Assembly: GCA_016200765.1 (NCBI GenBank)
Contig: JACQEC010000311.1
Span: 1-10,862 of the forward strand
DNA length: 10,862 nucleotides
From: Chloroflexota bacterium
GTDB lineage: Bacteria; Chloroflexota; Anaerolineae; JACRMK01
Reading direction: 5' to 3'
In this document: positions 4,698-10,862 of the stretch, in pieces
How positions within the stretch are numbered: position 1 is the stretch's first letter
Layout of the letters: each line of letters starts with the position of its first letter
Position numbers and translations under genes: made by a program
The notes under the pieces: generated by a model
Database searches by the model: none
What the model saw: only the letters and a program-made list of their open reading frames with translations
What the model was told of the DNA's origin: nothing

Positions 4698-6046
4698 ATG
4701 AAACTGTCTGAACTCATTCGCGCCCTGCCGAGCGCGGAGGTCGTGAACCCGGGAGACGCGGAGATACACGAGATCGTCAGCGACTCGCGCCGCGCGCAGG
4801 CGGGCGACCTGTTTGTGGCCTACCCCGGCGTGGCGGTGGATGGGCATCGCTTCATCCCGCAGGCCGTGGCGCAAGGCGCGGCCGCGGTGGTGGCCGAGAA
4901 CGCCGAGATGCAGACCCTGCTCGCCGCGCGCGGCATCCCGCTCATTCGCGTGCCGAACGGCCGCGAGGCGTTGAGCCATCTGGCGGCGGCCTGGCACGGC
5001 TTCCCCTCGCGCCGCCTGACCGTGATCGGCGTGACCGGCACCGATGGCAAGACAACCACCGCCACCCTCATCTGCTCCATCTTGCAGACCGCCGGTTTTG
5101 AGACCGGCCTGATCAGCACCGTCGCGGCCTTCATCGGCGAGCATTATATTGACACCGGCTTCCACACCACCACGCCCGATGCGCCCGACGTGCAGAAATA
5201 TCTGGCGAAGATGGTGGAGGCCGGCGCGCGCTGTGCGGTCATCGAGTCCACCTCCATCGGGCTGGCGCAATACCGGCTGGCCGCCGTGGACTATGACGTG
5301 GCGGTGATGACCAACATTACGCCGGAGCACTATGACCACCACCACTCCTTTGAGCAATACCGCGCCGCCAAAGCGATGCTGTTTCAGAATCTGCTGACCA
5401 GCGCGCGCAAGCCCGGCGTGCGCAAGGTCGCGGTGCTCAACGCCGACGACCCGTCGTGCGACTACATGGCCGCGATCCACTCCGGCCAGCCGGTGCGCTA
5501 TGGCGTCCGACAGCCCGCCGACATCACCGCCGAGCAAATCCGACAGGCGTGCGCCGCGTCCGCACCGTGCCGGGGCGCATGGAGCGCATTCTGGCCGGAC
5601 AGCCGTTCACGGTCATGGTAGATTTCGCGCACACGCCAAACGCGCTGGAACAGGCGCTGACCACGGCGCGCGCGCTGACGCAGGGCACGCTCACGGTCGT
5701 CTTTGGATGCGCCGGACGGCGCGACCCGTTCAAGCGCCCGCTGATGGGCGAAATCGCCGGGCGGCTGGCCGACCGGATCGTGATCACCGCCGAAGACCCG
5801 CGCACCGAATCGCTGGAAGCCATCACCCAGCAGATTGCCGAAGGCTGTGAGCGGGCGGGGCGGCGCGAAGGGACGGACTACTTCAAGATCGGCGACCGGC
5901 AGGAGGCGATTGCCTTCGCGCTCCGGCAGGCGCGCCCCGGCGATCTGGTGATCATCACCGGCAAAGGCCACGAGCGCTCCATGTGTTTCGGCGACACCGA
6001 ATACCCCTGGAGCGACCAAGAGGCCGTGAAGAAGGCGTTGGCATGA
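4698..6046 (+). pseudogene. murE: Broken MurE-type Mur ligase (internal deletion with frame change)
   Basis: MurE ligases add the third amino acid to the UDP-MurNAc-dipeptide precursor of peptidoglycan in the cytoplasm. The first part (4698 to about 5545) has the N-terminal UDP-binding domain (DSRRAQAGDLFVAYPG), the P-loop GTDGKTTT (residues 114-121) and the central ATPase region with the AAKAMLF segment. The C-terminal part continues in another frame: VRTVPGRMERI, VDFAHTPNALEQAL, FGCAGRRDPFKRPLMG, EDPRTESL and ITGKGHE. Between them about 55-60 expected residues (the stretch with LPG-x-FN-x-x-N-x-x-A-A) are absent and the frame moves, so the first frame stops at 5621. The frame offset implies a loss of 3n+1 bases. 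Repeat elements sit at both ends, and the present ATG has no ribosome binding site. A sequencing or assembly error cannot be excluded. Confidence 0.8.
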
Positions 6047-6140
6047 GTAACTTCCGCTTTTCATGTTCACCGCAGAGGTCGCAGAGAACACCGAGAAAAT
6101 CACTCATAATCTCTGCGTGCTCCGCGCTCTCGGCGGTGAA
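6043..6140. mobile_element. Palindromic element, family 3, copy B, at the murE 3' end
   Basis: The left end (6043-6073) matches copy A (4565-4595) at 26 of 31 positions. Arms of about 30 bases at 6066-6095 and 6111-6140 pair imperfectly, with the outermost TTCACCGC/GCGGTGAA exact, around an AT-rich loop (6096-6110). The current murE stop codon TGA (6044-6046) belongs to the element. Immediately after it, 6132-6153 repeats the last murE codons (19 of 22 identical to 6022-6043) and ends in TAG. The right terminus seen in copy A is not recognisable here. Confidence 0.65.
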
Positions 6141-6162
6141 GAAGGCGCTGGCCTAGACACGC

Positions 6163-7983
6163 ATGACAACCCGGAAACTGCTGACGCGGCGCACTCTCTT
6201 CATCGCACTGCCTCTGCTGTTCGCGGCGCTGGCGCTGGGCGCATTGGCCGCTATCCAGAACACGCCGGCCTATACCGACGCGGCCTCGCCGGATTGGAGC
6301 CGCGGCGCGCTGATCGGCTCCGCCTCGCTGGTTAATCCAATTGCGCTCGCGCCGGAGCCGCAGGGCGGGACAAGCCTCGTCTGGGTGGACAGCGACGCCG
6401 AGCGAAACCAGCGCCTGCACTACGCCCGCCTCAACGCCGCCGGAGAGGTTGTCGTCAGCCAGCCGCTCGCCCTGCCACAGCCGCGGCCGGAAACACCGAC
6501 TCTCTTCCGGATGGACGACGGCGCCTTCCAGTTGTTTTACCTCGCGCCGCCACCCGTGTCGGGTGGCGGGTCGTCCGGCGCACAGCCGCTGGGGCGCGCG
6601 CTCTACCGCGCGCTCATCAGTTCCGAGGGCCGCGTGCTGAACTCGGCGCGTGTCTCGCCGGAAGACCGGCTCATCCGGATGTACAGCGTGGTCAATACGC
6701 GCAGGGCGTTTGCCGTCTTCTACTCAAACGACGACGCCGCGCCGGGAGTATATTACCTCTGCGTCGGCAGTGACGGGGCGGGCGCGGGCTGTGACGCCGC
6801 GCCGCCGGGCCGGGAGCGCACGGTTGCGCCGGCAGGCACCCGCCCGAATGCGGCGGTGGACGAAGCGGGGCAGATTCATCTGGCATGGTTTGAGCGCCCG
6901 TCCGATTCCGTCGGCGGCCTCTATCGCAACCGCGCGCTGTTATACTACGCGCGGTTCAACCCCACGCTGGGCGAGCCGATCCAGCCGCTGATGTTGACCG
7001 CTATTGAACACGACACCGGCGTTGACCTGAAGCCGCCGCAAATCGCGATGGATCGCGCGTACACCACCATCGCGTGGGTGCAGGATAAGCGCGGCGGGCG
7101 CGGCAATCTGGAGTCGCGCGCCTTCTACGTCAGTTTTCCGCTGGGCAAACCTGTTGCGTTTGCGGAGCCTGTGCCGTTGACGCTGGCCAACACCGGCAAA
7201 CTCACCTACACACCCTATACCAATTCACGACTGACCGCGCTGGCGCTCCCGGCCGGGCCGCCAAGCAACACCGTCAACGACCTGCAATGGCTGTCCGGGC
7301 AAACCTCGGAAGTGATCGGGGTCGCGCTGGTGGGCCTGCGCGACAAACAGCGCGCAGAGGTGCAGGTTGCCACGCTGGTGATGGCGGGCGGGCAGTTCGC
7401 CGGATACCAACTGGTCAACCGCGCGCTTCTGCCATCCAACCAGCCGAGCCTCGCGCTTGACGCGCAGGGGCGACTGCAACTCGCCTGGTTGGACAGCGCC
7501 GGCGGTGAAGGGTACGGGGTGCGCTACGCCTCCACCGACCCGCAACTCGCGGCGCGCTGGGGACGGCTCGACGCGCGCGACGTGGCCTACCGCGGGCTGA
7601 CCTTCTTCTGGAATGAGTTGTCATTCTTGCCATTTGCTATCTTGAGTGTGCCATGGCTGTTTCTGCCCCTGCTGGCGTTGATTGTCAGAACACTGGTGAG
7701 TGGCGAGGAAAGTTTGGCCGGGCGGGGGGCGTGGGCGGCGCTGATCATCGCCATCGCCCTGCACCTGATCGCCAAGACCGCCCTGCTGCCACCCTTGCCC
7801 GACCCGTGGGCTCCGGCCGCGCGCCTTGCCGTGCTCGCCGTCTTGCCGGCGCCGGGGCTTCTGGCACTGTGGGGCTATTTGCGGCGGGTCACGCACCGCT
7901 CGACGATTGTCGCTTACCTGTGCTTTGCCGCTGTGGATATTCTGACCAGCCTCTTCGTCTATATGCCGCTGACGAGCGCGTGA
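6163..7983 (+). CDS. Unrecognised membrane-anchored protein, propeller-like region plus four C-terminal helices
   Basis: A 606-residue protein I do not recognise. A basic N-terminus (MTTRKLLTRRTLF) precedes a hydrophobic segment at about residues 12-31, a signal peptide or anchor. The long middle region has recurring strands such as SLVWVDSDAERNQRLHYARL, HLAWFERP, IAWVQDKRGG and LQLAWLDSAGGEGYGVRYA, resembling repeats of BNR/sialidase-type beta-propellers. Four hydrophobic segments follow at about residues 485-506, 522-540, 550-573 and 581-601. I infer an extracytoplasmic propeller-like domain tethered to the membrane. No active-site motif is visible. No good ribosome binding site precedes the ATG. 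It lay probably seven bases after the original murE stop, and the DUF3048 gene starts 23 bases after it, suggesting one operon. Confidence 0.8.
   Translation: MTTRKLLTRRTLFIALPLLFAALALGALAAIQNTPAYTDAASPDWSRGALIGSASLVNPIALAPEPQGGTSLVWVDSDAERNQRLHYARLNAAGEVVVSQPLALPQPRPETPTLFRMDDGAFQLFYLAPPPVSGGGSSGAQPLGRALYRALISSEGRVLNSARVSPEDRLIRMYSVVNTRRAFAVFYSNDDAAPGVYYLCVGSDGAGAGCDAAPPGRERTVAPAGTRPNAAVDEAGQIHLAWFERPSDSVGGLYRNRALLYYARFNPTLGEPIQPLMLTAIEHDTGVDLKPPQIAMDRAYTTIAWVQDKRGGRGNLESRAFYVSFPLGKPVAFAEPVPLTLANTGKLTYTPYTNSRLTALALPAGPPSNTVNDLQWLSGQTSEVIGVALVGLRDKQRAEVQVATLVMAGGQFAGYQLVNRALLPSNQPSLALDAQGRLQLAWLDSAGGEGYGVRYASTDPQLAARWGRLDARDVAYRGLTFFWNELSFLPFAILSVPWLFLPLLALIVRTLVSGEESLAGRGAWAALIIAIALHLIAKTALLPPLPDPWAPAARLAVLAVLPAPGLLALWGYLRRVTHRSTIVAYLCFAAVDILTSLFVYMPLTSA
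6547..6569. repeat. Perfect 9-bp inverted repeat within coding sequence
   Basis: CCGCCACCC (6547-6555) pairs exactly with GGGTGGCGG (6561-6569) around GTGTC. It encodes the linker-like PPPVSGGG in the 6163 gene. It may be a small in-frame palindrome like the larger one in sbcD, or a chance feature of a GC-rich Pro/Gly stretch. Confidence 0.4.
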
Positions 7984-8006
7984 GCGCGGTCAGCCGCGAA
8001 TTGCAC

Positions 8007-9152
8007 ATGTTGAAACCTTCATTCGTGTGCCTGCTGATCGCGCTGGCCGTGTTCAGCGCCGCTTGCGGCGCGTCCGAAACGCCGACGCCACAGCCCACGC
8101 CCCGCCCTACGCCGACAGCGGCCCCGACGCAGACGCCAACCCAGACGCCCGCGCCCACACCCACCCCCACGCCACTGCCTACGCCACTGCCTACCCTTGC
8201 GCCCACCGCCACGACGGACCCTACCGCCGACCTGTGCCCGCTGACCGGCGTGAGGGATACGAAGCGGCTCTGGCAGACGCGCAGGCCGCTGGCCGTCAAG
8301 ATAGACAACAGCCCGAGCGCGCGCCCGCAAACCGGCCTGTCGAGCGCCGACCTCATCGTCGAGCATCTGGCCGAAGGCGGCGTGACCCGTTTTGACGCGG
8401 TCTTCTGGTGCGCCGGTGAGACGGCGGGCGCGGAGAGCGTGGGGCCTGTACGCTCGGCGCGATTGATTGACCTCGAACTCGCGCCCATGCTTCAAGCCGT
8501 CCTCGTGCACGTCGGCGCGAGCAATGAAGTGCTGGGCCTGATCCGCGCCACGCTTGGCAAGGCCGGGCTTGATGGCGATGTGGACAGGGCGCTGTTGCAC
8601 CGTACACAGTCGCGCGAGGCGCCGTATAATGCCTACATCAGCCTACAGGAGATTTGGAACGCGGCCACCCAGCGCGGCGTGAATCAGGCCGGGCTTGCAG
8701 TCAAGGGACTGACCTTCGGCGACACCGCGCCCACCGGTGGCCAGCCCGCCAGCCAGATCGTGATCCCGTACGATAAACGCTTCTCCGACTCGACGTGGGT
8801 TTATGCGCCGGAGCGCAAGACGTACCAGAAGGCGATTCTCGGCCAGCCGGTAGTGGACACGGCCGACAACGAGCCGGTGCAGGCCGCCAATGTCATCGTG
8901 GTCTTCGCGCCACACACGCTGACGGACATCATCGAGGACTCGCTCGGCTCGCGCTCCATCTGCATTGACCTCAGCGGGCGCGGGCGCGCGCTCATCTTCC
9001 GCGATGGGCAGGCCTACGAGGCACAGTGGGTGCGCGCAGACCCCAACGCCCTGATTCGCTATGTGGACAGCCGTCAGCAGGAGATTGTGTTCCGGCCGGG
9101 CGCGTCGTGGCTGGAAGTGGCGCCGGTAGATTTGAAGGTGGAATGGAAGTGA
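8007..9152 (+). CDS. DUF3048 (YerB-type) lipoprotein
   Basis: A 381-residue probable lipoprotein. The hydrophobic signal peptide ends at FSAAC, making Cys20 the likely lipidated residue, though the lipobox is imperfect. A low-complexity linker rich in Thr-Pro pairs (about residues 25-76) follows, probably extending the domain from the membrane. From about residue 77 the DUF3048 domain is clear: RPLAVKIDNSPSARPQTGLS, EGGVTRFDAVFW, VGPVRSARLIDLELAP, EAPYNAYIS and, near the C-terminus, ANVIVVFAPH and FRPGASWLEV. B. subtilis YerB is a member; the biochemical role is not established to my knowledge. The ATG at 8007 is chosen because it gives the signal peptide; the open frame extends upstream to 7653 but that part overlaps the previous gene. 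The patatin gene follows after nine bases. Confidence 0.9.
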   Translation: MLKPSFVCLLIALAVFSAACGASETPTPQPTPRPTPTAAPTQTPTQTPAPTPTPTPLPTPLPTLAPTATTDPTADLCPLTGVRDTKRLWQTRRPLAVKIDNSPSARPQTGLSSADLIVEHLAEGGVTRFDAVFWCAGETAGAESVGPVRSARLIDLELAPMLQAVLVHVGASNEVLGLIRATLGKAGLDGDVDRALLHRTQSREAPYNAYISLQEIWNAATQRGVNQAGLAVKGLTFGDTAPTGGQPASQIVIPYDKRFSDSTWVYAPERKTYQKAILGQPVVDTADNEPVQAANVIVVFAPHTLTDIIEDSLGSRSICIDLSGRGRALIFRDGQAYEAQWVRADPNALIRYVDSRQQEIVFRPGASWLEVAPVDLKVEWK

Positions 9153-9161
9153 GCGATTAAT

Positions 9162-10088
9162 ATGCTTGCGGTGGTATTGAGCGGGGGCGGCAATCGCGGG
9201 GCCATCGAAGCCGGAGCGCTGGTCGCGCTCTTTGAGCGCGGCATTCAGCCGCAGATGTTTGTGGGCACATCGGCGGGCGCGCTCAACGCAACCTTCATGG
9301 CCCTGAACCCGACGCTGGACGGCGCGCGCCTCTTGGCCCAGACGTGGGGCAAGGTCAAGCAGAAGGACGTGTTCCCCGGCAACGGGCTGACGTATTTATG
9401 GCGTTTCATCACCGGCGCCGACAGTCTGGCGTCCAATGCCAACCTGCGCCGCTTCATCGAAGCGCGCCTGCCGCGCGGCGTCAGCACCTTTGGCGACATC
9501 AAGGGCGCGCGCCTGTACATCACCACCGCCAACCTCAACACCGCCGAGCTTTTCCTGTTCGGCGATGACCCCGGCGCGTCGCTGGTCTACGCCGTTCTGT
9601 GCAGTGCGGCGGCCCCGCCGTTCCTGCCCCCCATCGCGCTGAACGGCTGGCAGTTCAGCGATGGCGCAGTGGTGGCGAACGTGCCGGTGAGCGTCGCCGT
9701 CAGCAAGGGCGCAACCGAGGTCTACGCGATTGACGTCGGCATCGGCGGCCTGCGCCGGCAGGAGATACACGGCGTGGTGGACATCGTGCGCCGCGCGGTG
9801 GGCGTGATGGAGCACCAGCAGTTGACCGACGACCTTGACGATGTGTGGAAAGGCGGCGATGTTACGCTCCACTACCTGCCGATCCACACGCTGGCGGACA
9901 TCGGCGACTTCAACCACGCGAAGCAATTTGTCGCCGAAGGCTATCGGGTGATGAACGATTTTCTGGACGGCAAGCCGCCGGTTCTGCCGACGATTCAGGC
10001 GAAGCCAAGCACCGCGCCGCCCGGCGCCACGCATTGGGTCAGACGCGGACGGAAACGTGACGAGAGGGGAGTAGGAAGTAGGGAGTAA
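9162..10088 (+). CDS. Patatin-like phospholipase family protein
   Basis: A 308-residue serine hydrolase of the patatin family, which cleaves acyl groups from lipids with a Ser-Asp dyad. The oxyanion-hole motif SGGGNRG (residues 7-13), nucleophile elbow G35-T-S37-A-G39 and catalytic D167-G-A are all present, so it should be active. There is no signal peptide, so it is cytoplasmic or membrane-peripheral. It begins nine bases after the DUF3048 stop and is probably co-transcribed. The last residues (about RDERGVGSRE) are encoded by a GGAGTAGGAAGTAGGG repeat that begins near 10065, so the natural C-terminus may have been shorter or different. Physiological substrate is unknown. Confidence 0.92.
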   Translation: MLAVVLSGGGNRGAIEAGALVALFERGIQPQMFVGTSAGALNATFMALNPTLDGARLLAQTWGKVKQKDVFPGNGLTYLWRFITGADSLASNANLRRFIEARLPRGVSTFGDIKGARLYITTANLNTAELFLFGDDPGASLVYAVLCSAAAPPFLPPIALNGWQFSDGAVVANVPVSVAVSKGATEVYAIDVGIGGLRRQEIHGVVDIVRRAVGVMEHQQLTDDLDDVWKGGDVTLHYLPIHTLADIGDFNHAKQFVAEGYRVMNDFLDGKPPVLPTIQAKPSTAPPGATHWVRRGRKRDERGVGSRE

Positions 10089-10210
10089 GGGGAGTCCGTT
10101 TCTCCTGATGACACGCCAGTGGCGACTAGGGTGACAACGACGGCCACCACCTTTCGACAAGCTCATGCCGACAAACAGCCCTACTTCCTACTCCTTACTT
10201 CCTATTCCCT
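10065..10210. repeat. Purine-rich inverted repeat, family 4, filling the gap after the patatin gene
   Basis: The left arm (10065-10094) is built from GGAGTAGGAAGTAGGGAGTA-like units, and the right arm (10179-10210) from the complementary CCTACTTCCTACTCCTTACT. Each arm is itself a degenerate tandem of a 6-8 base unit. Between them lies a short CGCCAGTGGCG dyad (about 10115-10125) and CTTTCGACAAGCTCATG (10151-10167), which looks like a fragment of yet another repeat. The arms could also form a long hairpin ending both convergent transcripts. Confidence 0.7.
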
Positions 10211-10216
10211 GTTTGC

Positions 10217-10627
10217 CTACCATTGCTTCTTCTCGACCATCGCGCAGGCGTCGTGAATGACCTGAATGCCGTTGGCGTGGCAGTATTGAATGGCCGCTTC
10301 AGACTCCGCGCCCGGCTGCATCCAGACGCGCATCAGCCCCAGCGCCTTGCACTCCCGCACGACCTGCTCGGTCTGGTTGGGTGGAACGACAAAATCCACC
10401 ACGTCCGGCCGTTCCGGCAGATCGGCCAGCGCGCGATAGGCGGGCTGGCCGTCAACCTCGCTTTCGCTCTTGTTGACCGCATAGACGATATAACCGGCGC
10501 GGCGCAAATCGCGCAGGATTCGGTTGCCGTACTTGCGCGGGTTGTTGGTCGCGCCGACCAGCGCCCAGACGCGGCGGCCGGTGAAATCGCGAATCAGGTC
10601 TTCAAGCGAAGCGGTCTCGGTTGACAT
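10217..10627 (-). CDS. CoA-binding domain protein (YccU-like)
   Basis: A 136-residue Rossmann-fold protein of the CoA_binding_2 family. Family motifs are seen: WALVGATNNPRKYGNRILRD (nucleotide-binding loop), GYIVYAVN, a G-x-x-x-YRALADLPERPDVVDF segment, VWMQPGAES and a C-terminal DACAMVE. The domain binds CoA or a nucleotide in relatives; no reaction is established. The ATG at 10627 is preferred to the one at 10639 because GGAGG (10637-10633) lies five bases upstream of it and a TATAAT box at 10649-10644 predicts transcription from about 10637. The convergent patatin gene ends 128 bases away with repeat family 4 between. Confidence 0.9.
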   Translation of the reverse strand: MSTETASLEDLIRDFTGRRVWALVGATNNPRKYGNRILRDLRRAGYIVYAVNKSESEVDGQPAYRALADLPERPDVVDFVVPPNQTEQVVRECKALGLMRVWMQPGAESEAAIQYCHANGIQVIHDACAMVEKKQW

Positions 10628-10632
10628 GCTAG

Positions 10633-10649
10633 CCTCCATCAGTATTATA
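10633..10649 (-). promoter_or_regulatory. -10 box and ribosome binding site of the CoA-binding protein gene
   Basis: On the minus strand, TATAAT (10649-10644) is a perfect -10 box and GGAGG (10637-10633) a perfect Shine-Dalgarno core five bases before the ATG at 10627. The implied leader is only about ten bases and begins at the Shine-Dalgarno sequence. The expected -35 position falls at the edge of the palindrome at 10669-10722, and no good -35 box is present. Confidence 0.6.
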
Positions 10650-10668
10650 GTCCAAGATTGTCAGTCAC

Positions 10669-10722
10669 CCCCTCACCCCCGGCCCTTCTCCCACGCGTGG
10701 GAGAGGGGCCGGGGGTGAGGGG
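10669..10722. repeat. 54-base near-perfect palindrome, family 1, copy 2
   Basis: Bases 10669-10695 are the reverse complement of 10696-10722 with a single mismatch (T at 10686, a G-U pair in RNA) and no loop. The right arm carries GAGAGGGGCCGGGGGTGAGG, matching the copy at 341-394 (GGAGAGGGGCTGGGGGTGAGG with one C/T difference). It separates two divergent genes and adjoins both 5' ends, so it could affect both promoters or extrude as a cruciform. Confidence 0.9.
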
Positions 10723-10741
10723 ATTACGTAAGGAGAATTCT

Positions 10742-10862
10742 TTGAACCGCAACTGGTTATTGTTATTGGTCTTTGTGGCCGGGTCGGCTTCGCTGGGCAT
10801 CGAGCTCACAGCCTCCCGTCTGGTCGGGCCGTTCTACGGCACTTCGGTGCTGATCTGGGCGG
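10742..10862 (+). CDS. Start of a fused MFS/spermidine synthase-like membrane protein (partial)
   Basis: A rightward gene starts with TTG at 10742, five bases after AAGGAGA (10730-10736), and runs off the window after about 40 codons. The frame reads NRNWLLLLVFVAGSASLGIE, then LTASRLVGPFYGTSVLIWA. A first membrane helix with a G-x-E-x-x-A-S-R-x-x-x-P-x-x-G-T-S pattern is typical of the N-terminus of proteins annotated as fused MFS/spermidine synthase, in which membrane helices precede a polyamine synthase-like domain. Whether the catalytic domain is present cannot be seen. The rare start codon with a strong ribosome binding site is the best-supported start. Confidence 0.7.
   Translation, partial: MNRNWLLLLVFVAGSASLGIELTASRLVGPFYGTSVLIWA

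Noticed and set aside
4503..5537. A 344-codon leftward open frame opposite the Mur ligase
   Set aside because: It runs through the nuo terminator and the family 3 element, has a His/Arg/Gly-rich translation without motifs, and mirrors the real gene's codon bias.
5456..6046. The C-terminal Mur ligase domain as a separate functional gene
   Set aside because: Its first 35 or so codons are an out-of-frame reading of the upstream part, there is no ribosome binding site, and homology begins only at the deletion point.
7653..8006. Upstream in-frame extension of the DUF3048 gene
   Set aside because: The extension overlaps the end of the 6163 gene in another frame. Starting at 8007 instead gives an immediate signal peptide and lipobox.
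10627..10639. ATG at 10639 as start of the CoA-binding protein
   Set aside because: That ATG overlaps the Shine-Dalgarno sequence serving the ATG at 10627 and lies almost at the predicted transcription start.

Overview
This GC-rich window looks like a piece of a Chloroflexota chromosome, probably an Anaerolineae-like or other environmental lineage. That is an inference from protein style (an SbcD-type nuclease beginning NILHFADLHLGMENYGR, a NuoA-H-J-K set, a Pro/Thr-linker DUF3048 lipoprotein) and from the dense intergenic palindromes; no marker gene fixes the taxon. The core content is housekeeping, but nearly every gap, and two genes, carry short palindromic repeat elements.

Layout. Positions 1-77 hold the start of a leftward gene, perhaps an IS630-type or helix-turn-helix protein. 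Positions 78-439 hold its promoter, a short tandem repeat, a hairpin, a GC-rich palindrome and a near-consensus tRNA promoter. tRNA-Pro(UGG) at 440-512 directly abuts the stop codon of a leftward SbcD-like nuclease (513-1781), which carries an in-frame palindrome. Back-to-back promoters at 1790-1847 separate it from a rightward complex I block, nuoA-nuoH-nuoJ-nuoK (1890-4400). That block encodes membrane-arm subunits only, carries AT-rich repeats in opposite orientation on either side of nuoHJK, and ends at a strong intrinsic terminator (4513-4545).

Next comes a MurE-type Mur ligase gene (4698-6046) that is broken: about 55-60 residues around the junction of the central and C-terminal domains are missing and the frame changes near 5545-5555. 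Each end of murE carries a copy of the same small element. The 5' copy (4565-4696) is bounded by an exact 10-bp direct repeat containing the murE start codon. The 3' copy (from 6043) supplies the present stop codon and is followed by a second copy of the last murE codons. Before insertion, murE was probably tightly linked to the 6163 gene.

Positions 6163-10088 hold three co-directional genes: an unrecognised protein with a predicted beta-propeller-like region and four C-terminal membrane helices, a DUF3048 (YerB-type) lipoprotein, and a patatin-like phospholipase. The first two suggest a cell-surface role. A leftward CoA-binding-domain protein (10217-10627) follows. A 54-base palindrome then separates it from the start of a rightward membrane protein of the fused MFS/spermidine synthase type (10742 to the window end).

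The most interesting material is the set of at least five palindromic repeat families and their effect on genes: one inside the coding sequence of a nuclease whose family cleaves palindromic DNA, two apparent insertions at the ends of murE, and one forming the tail of the patatin gene.
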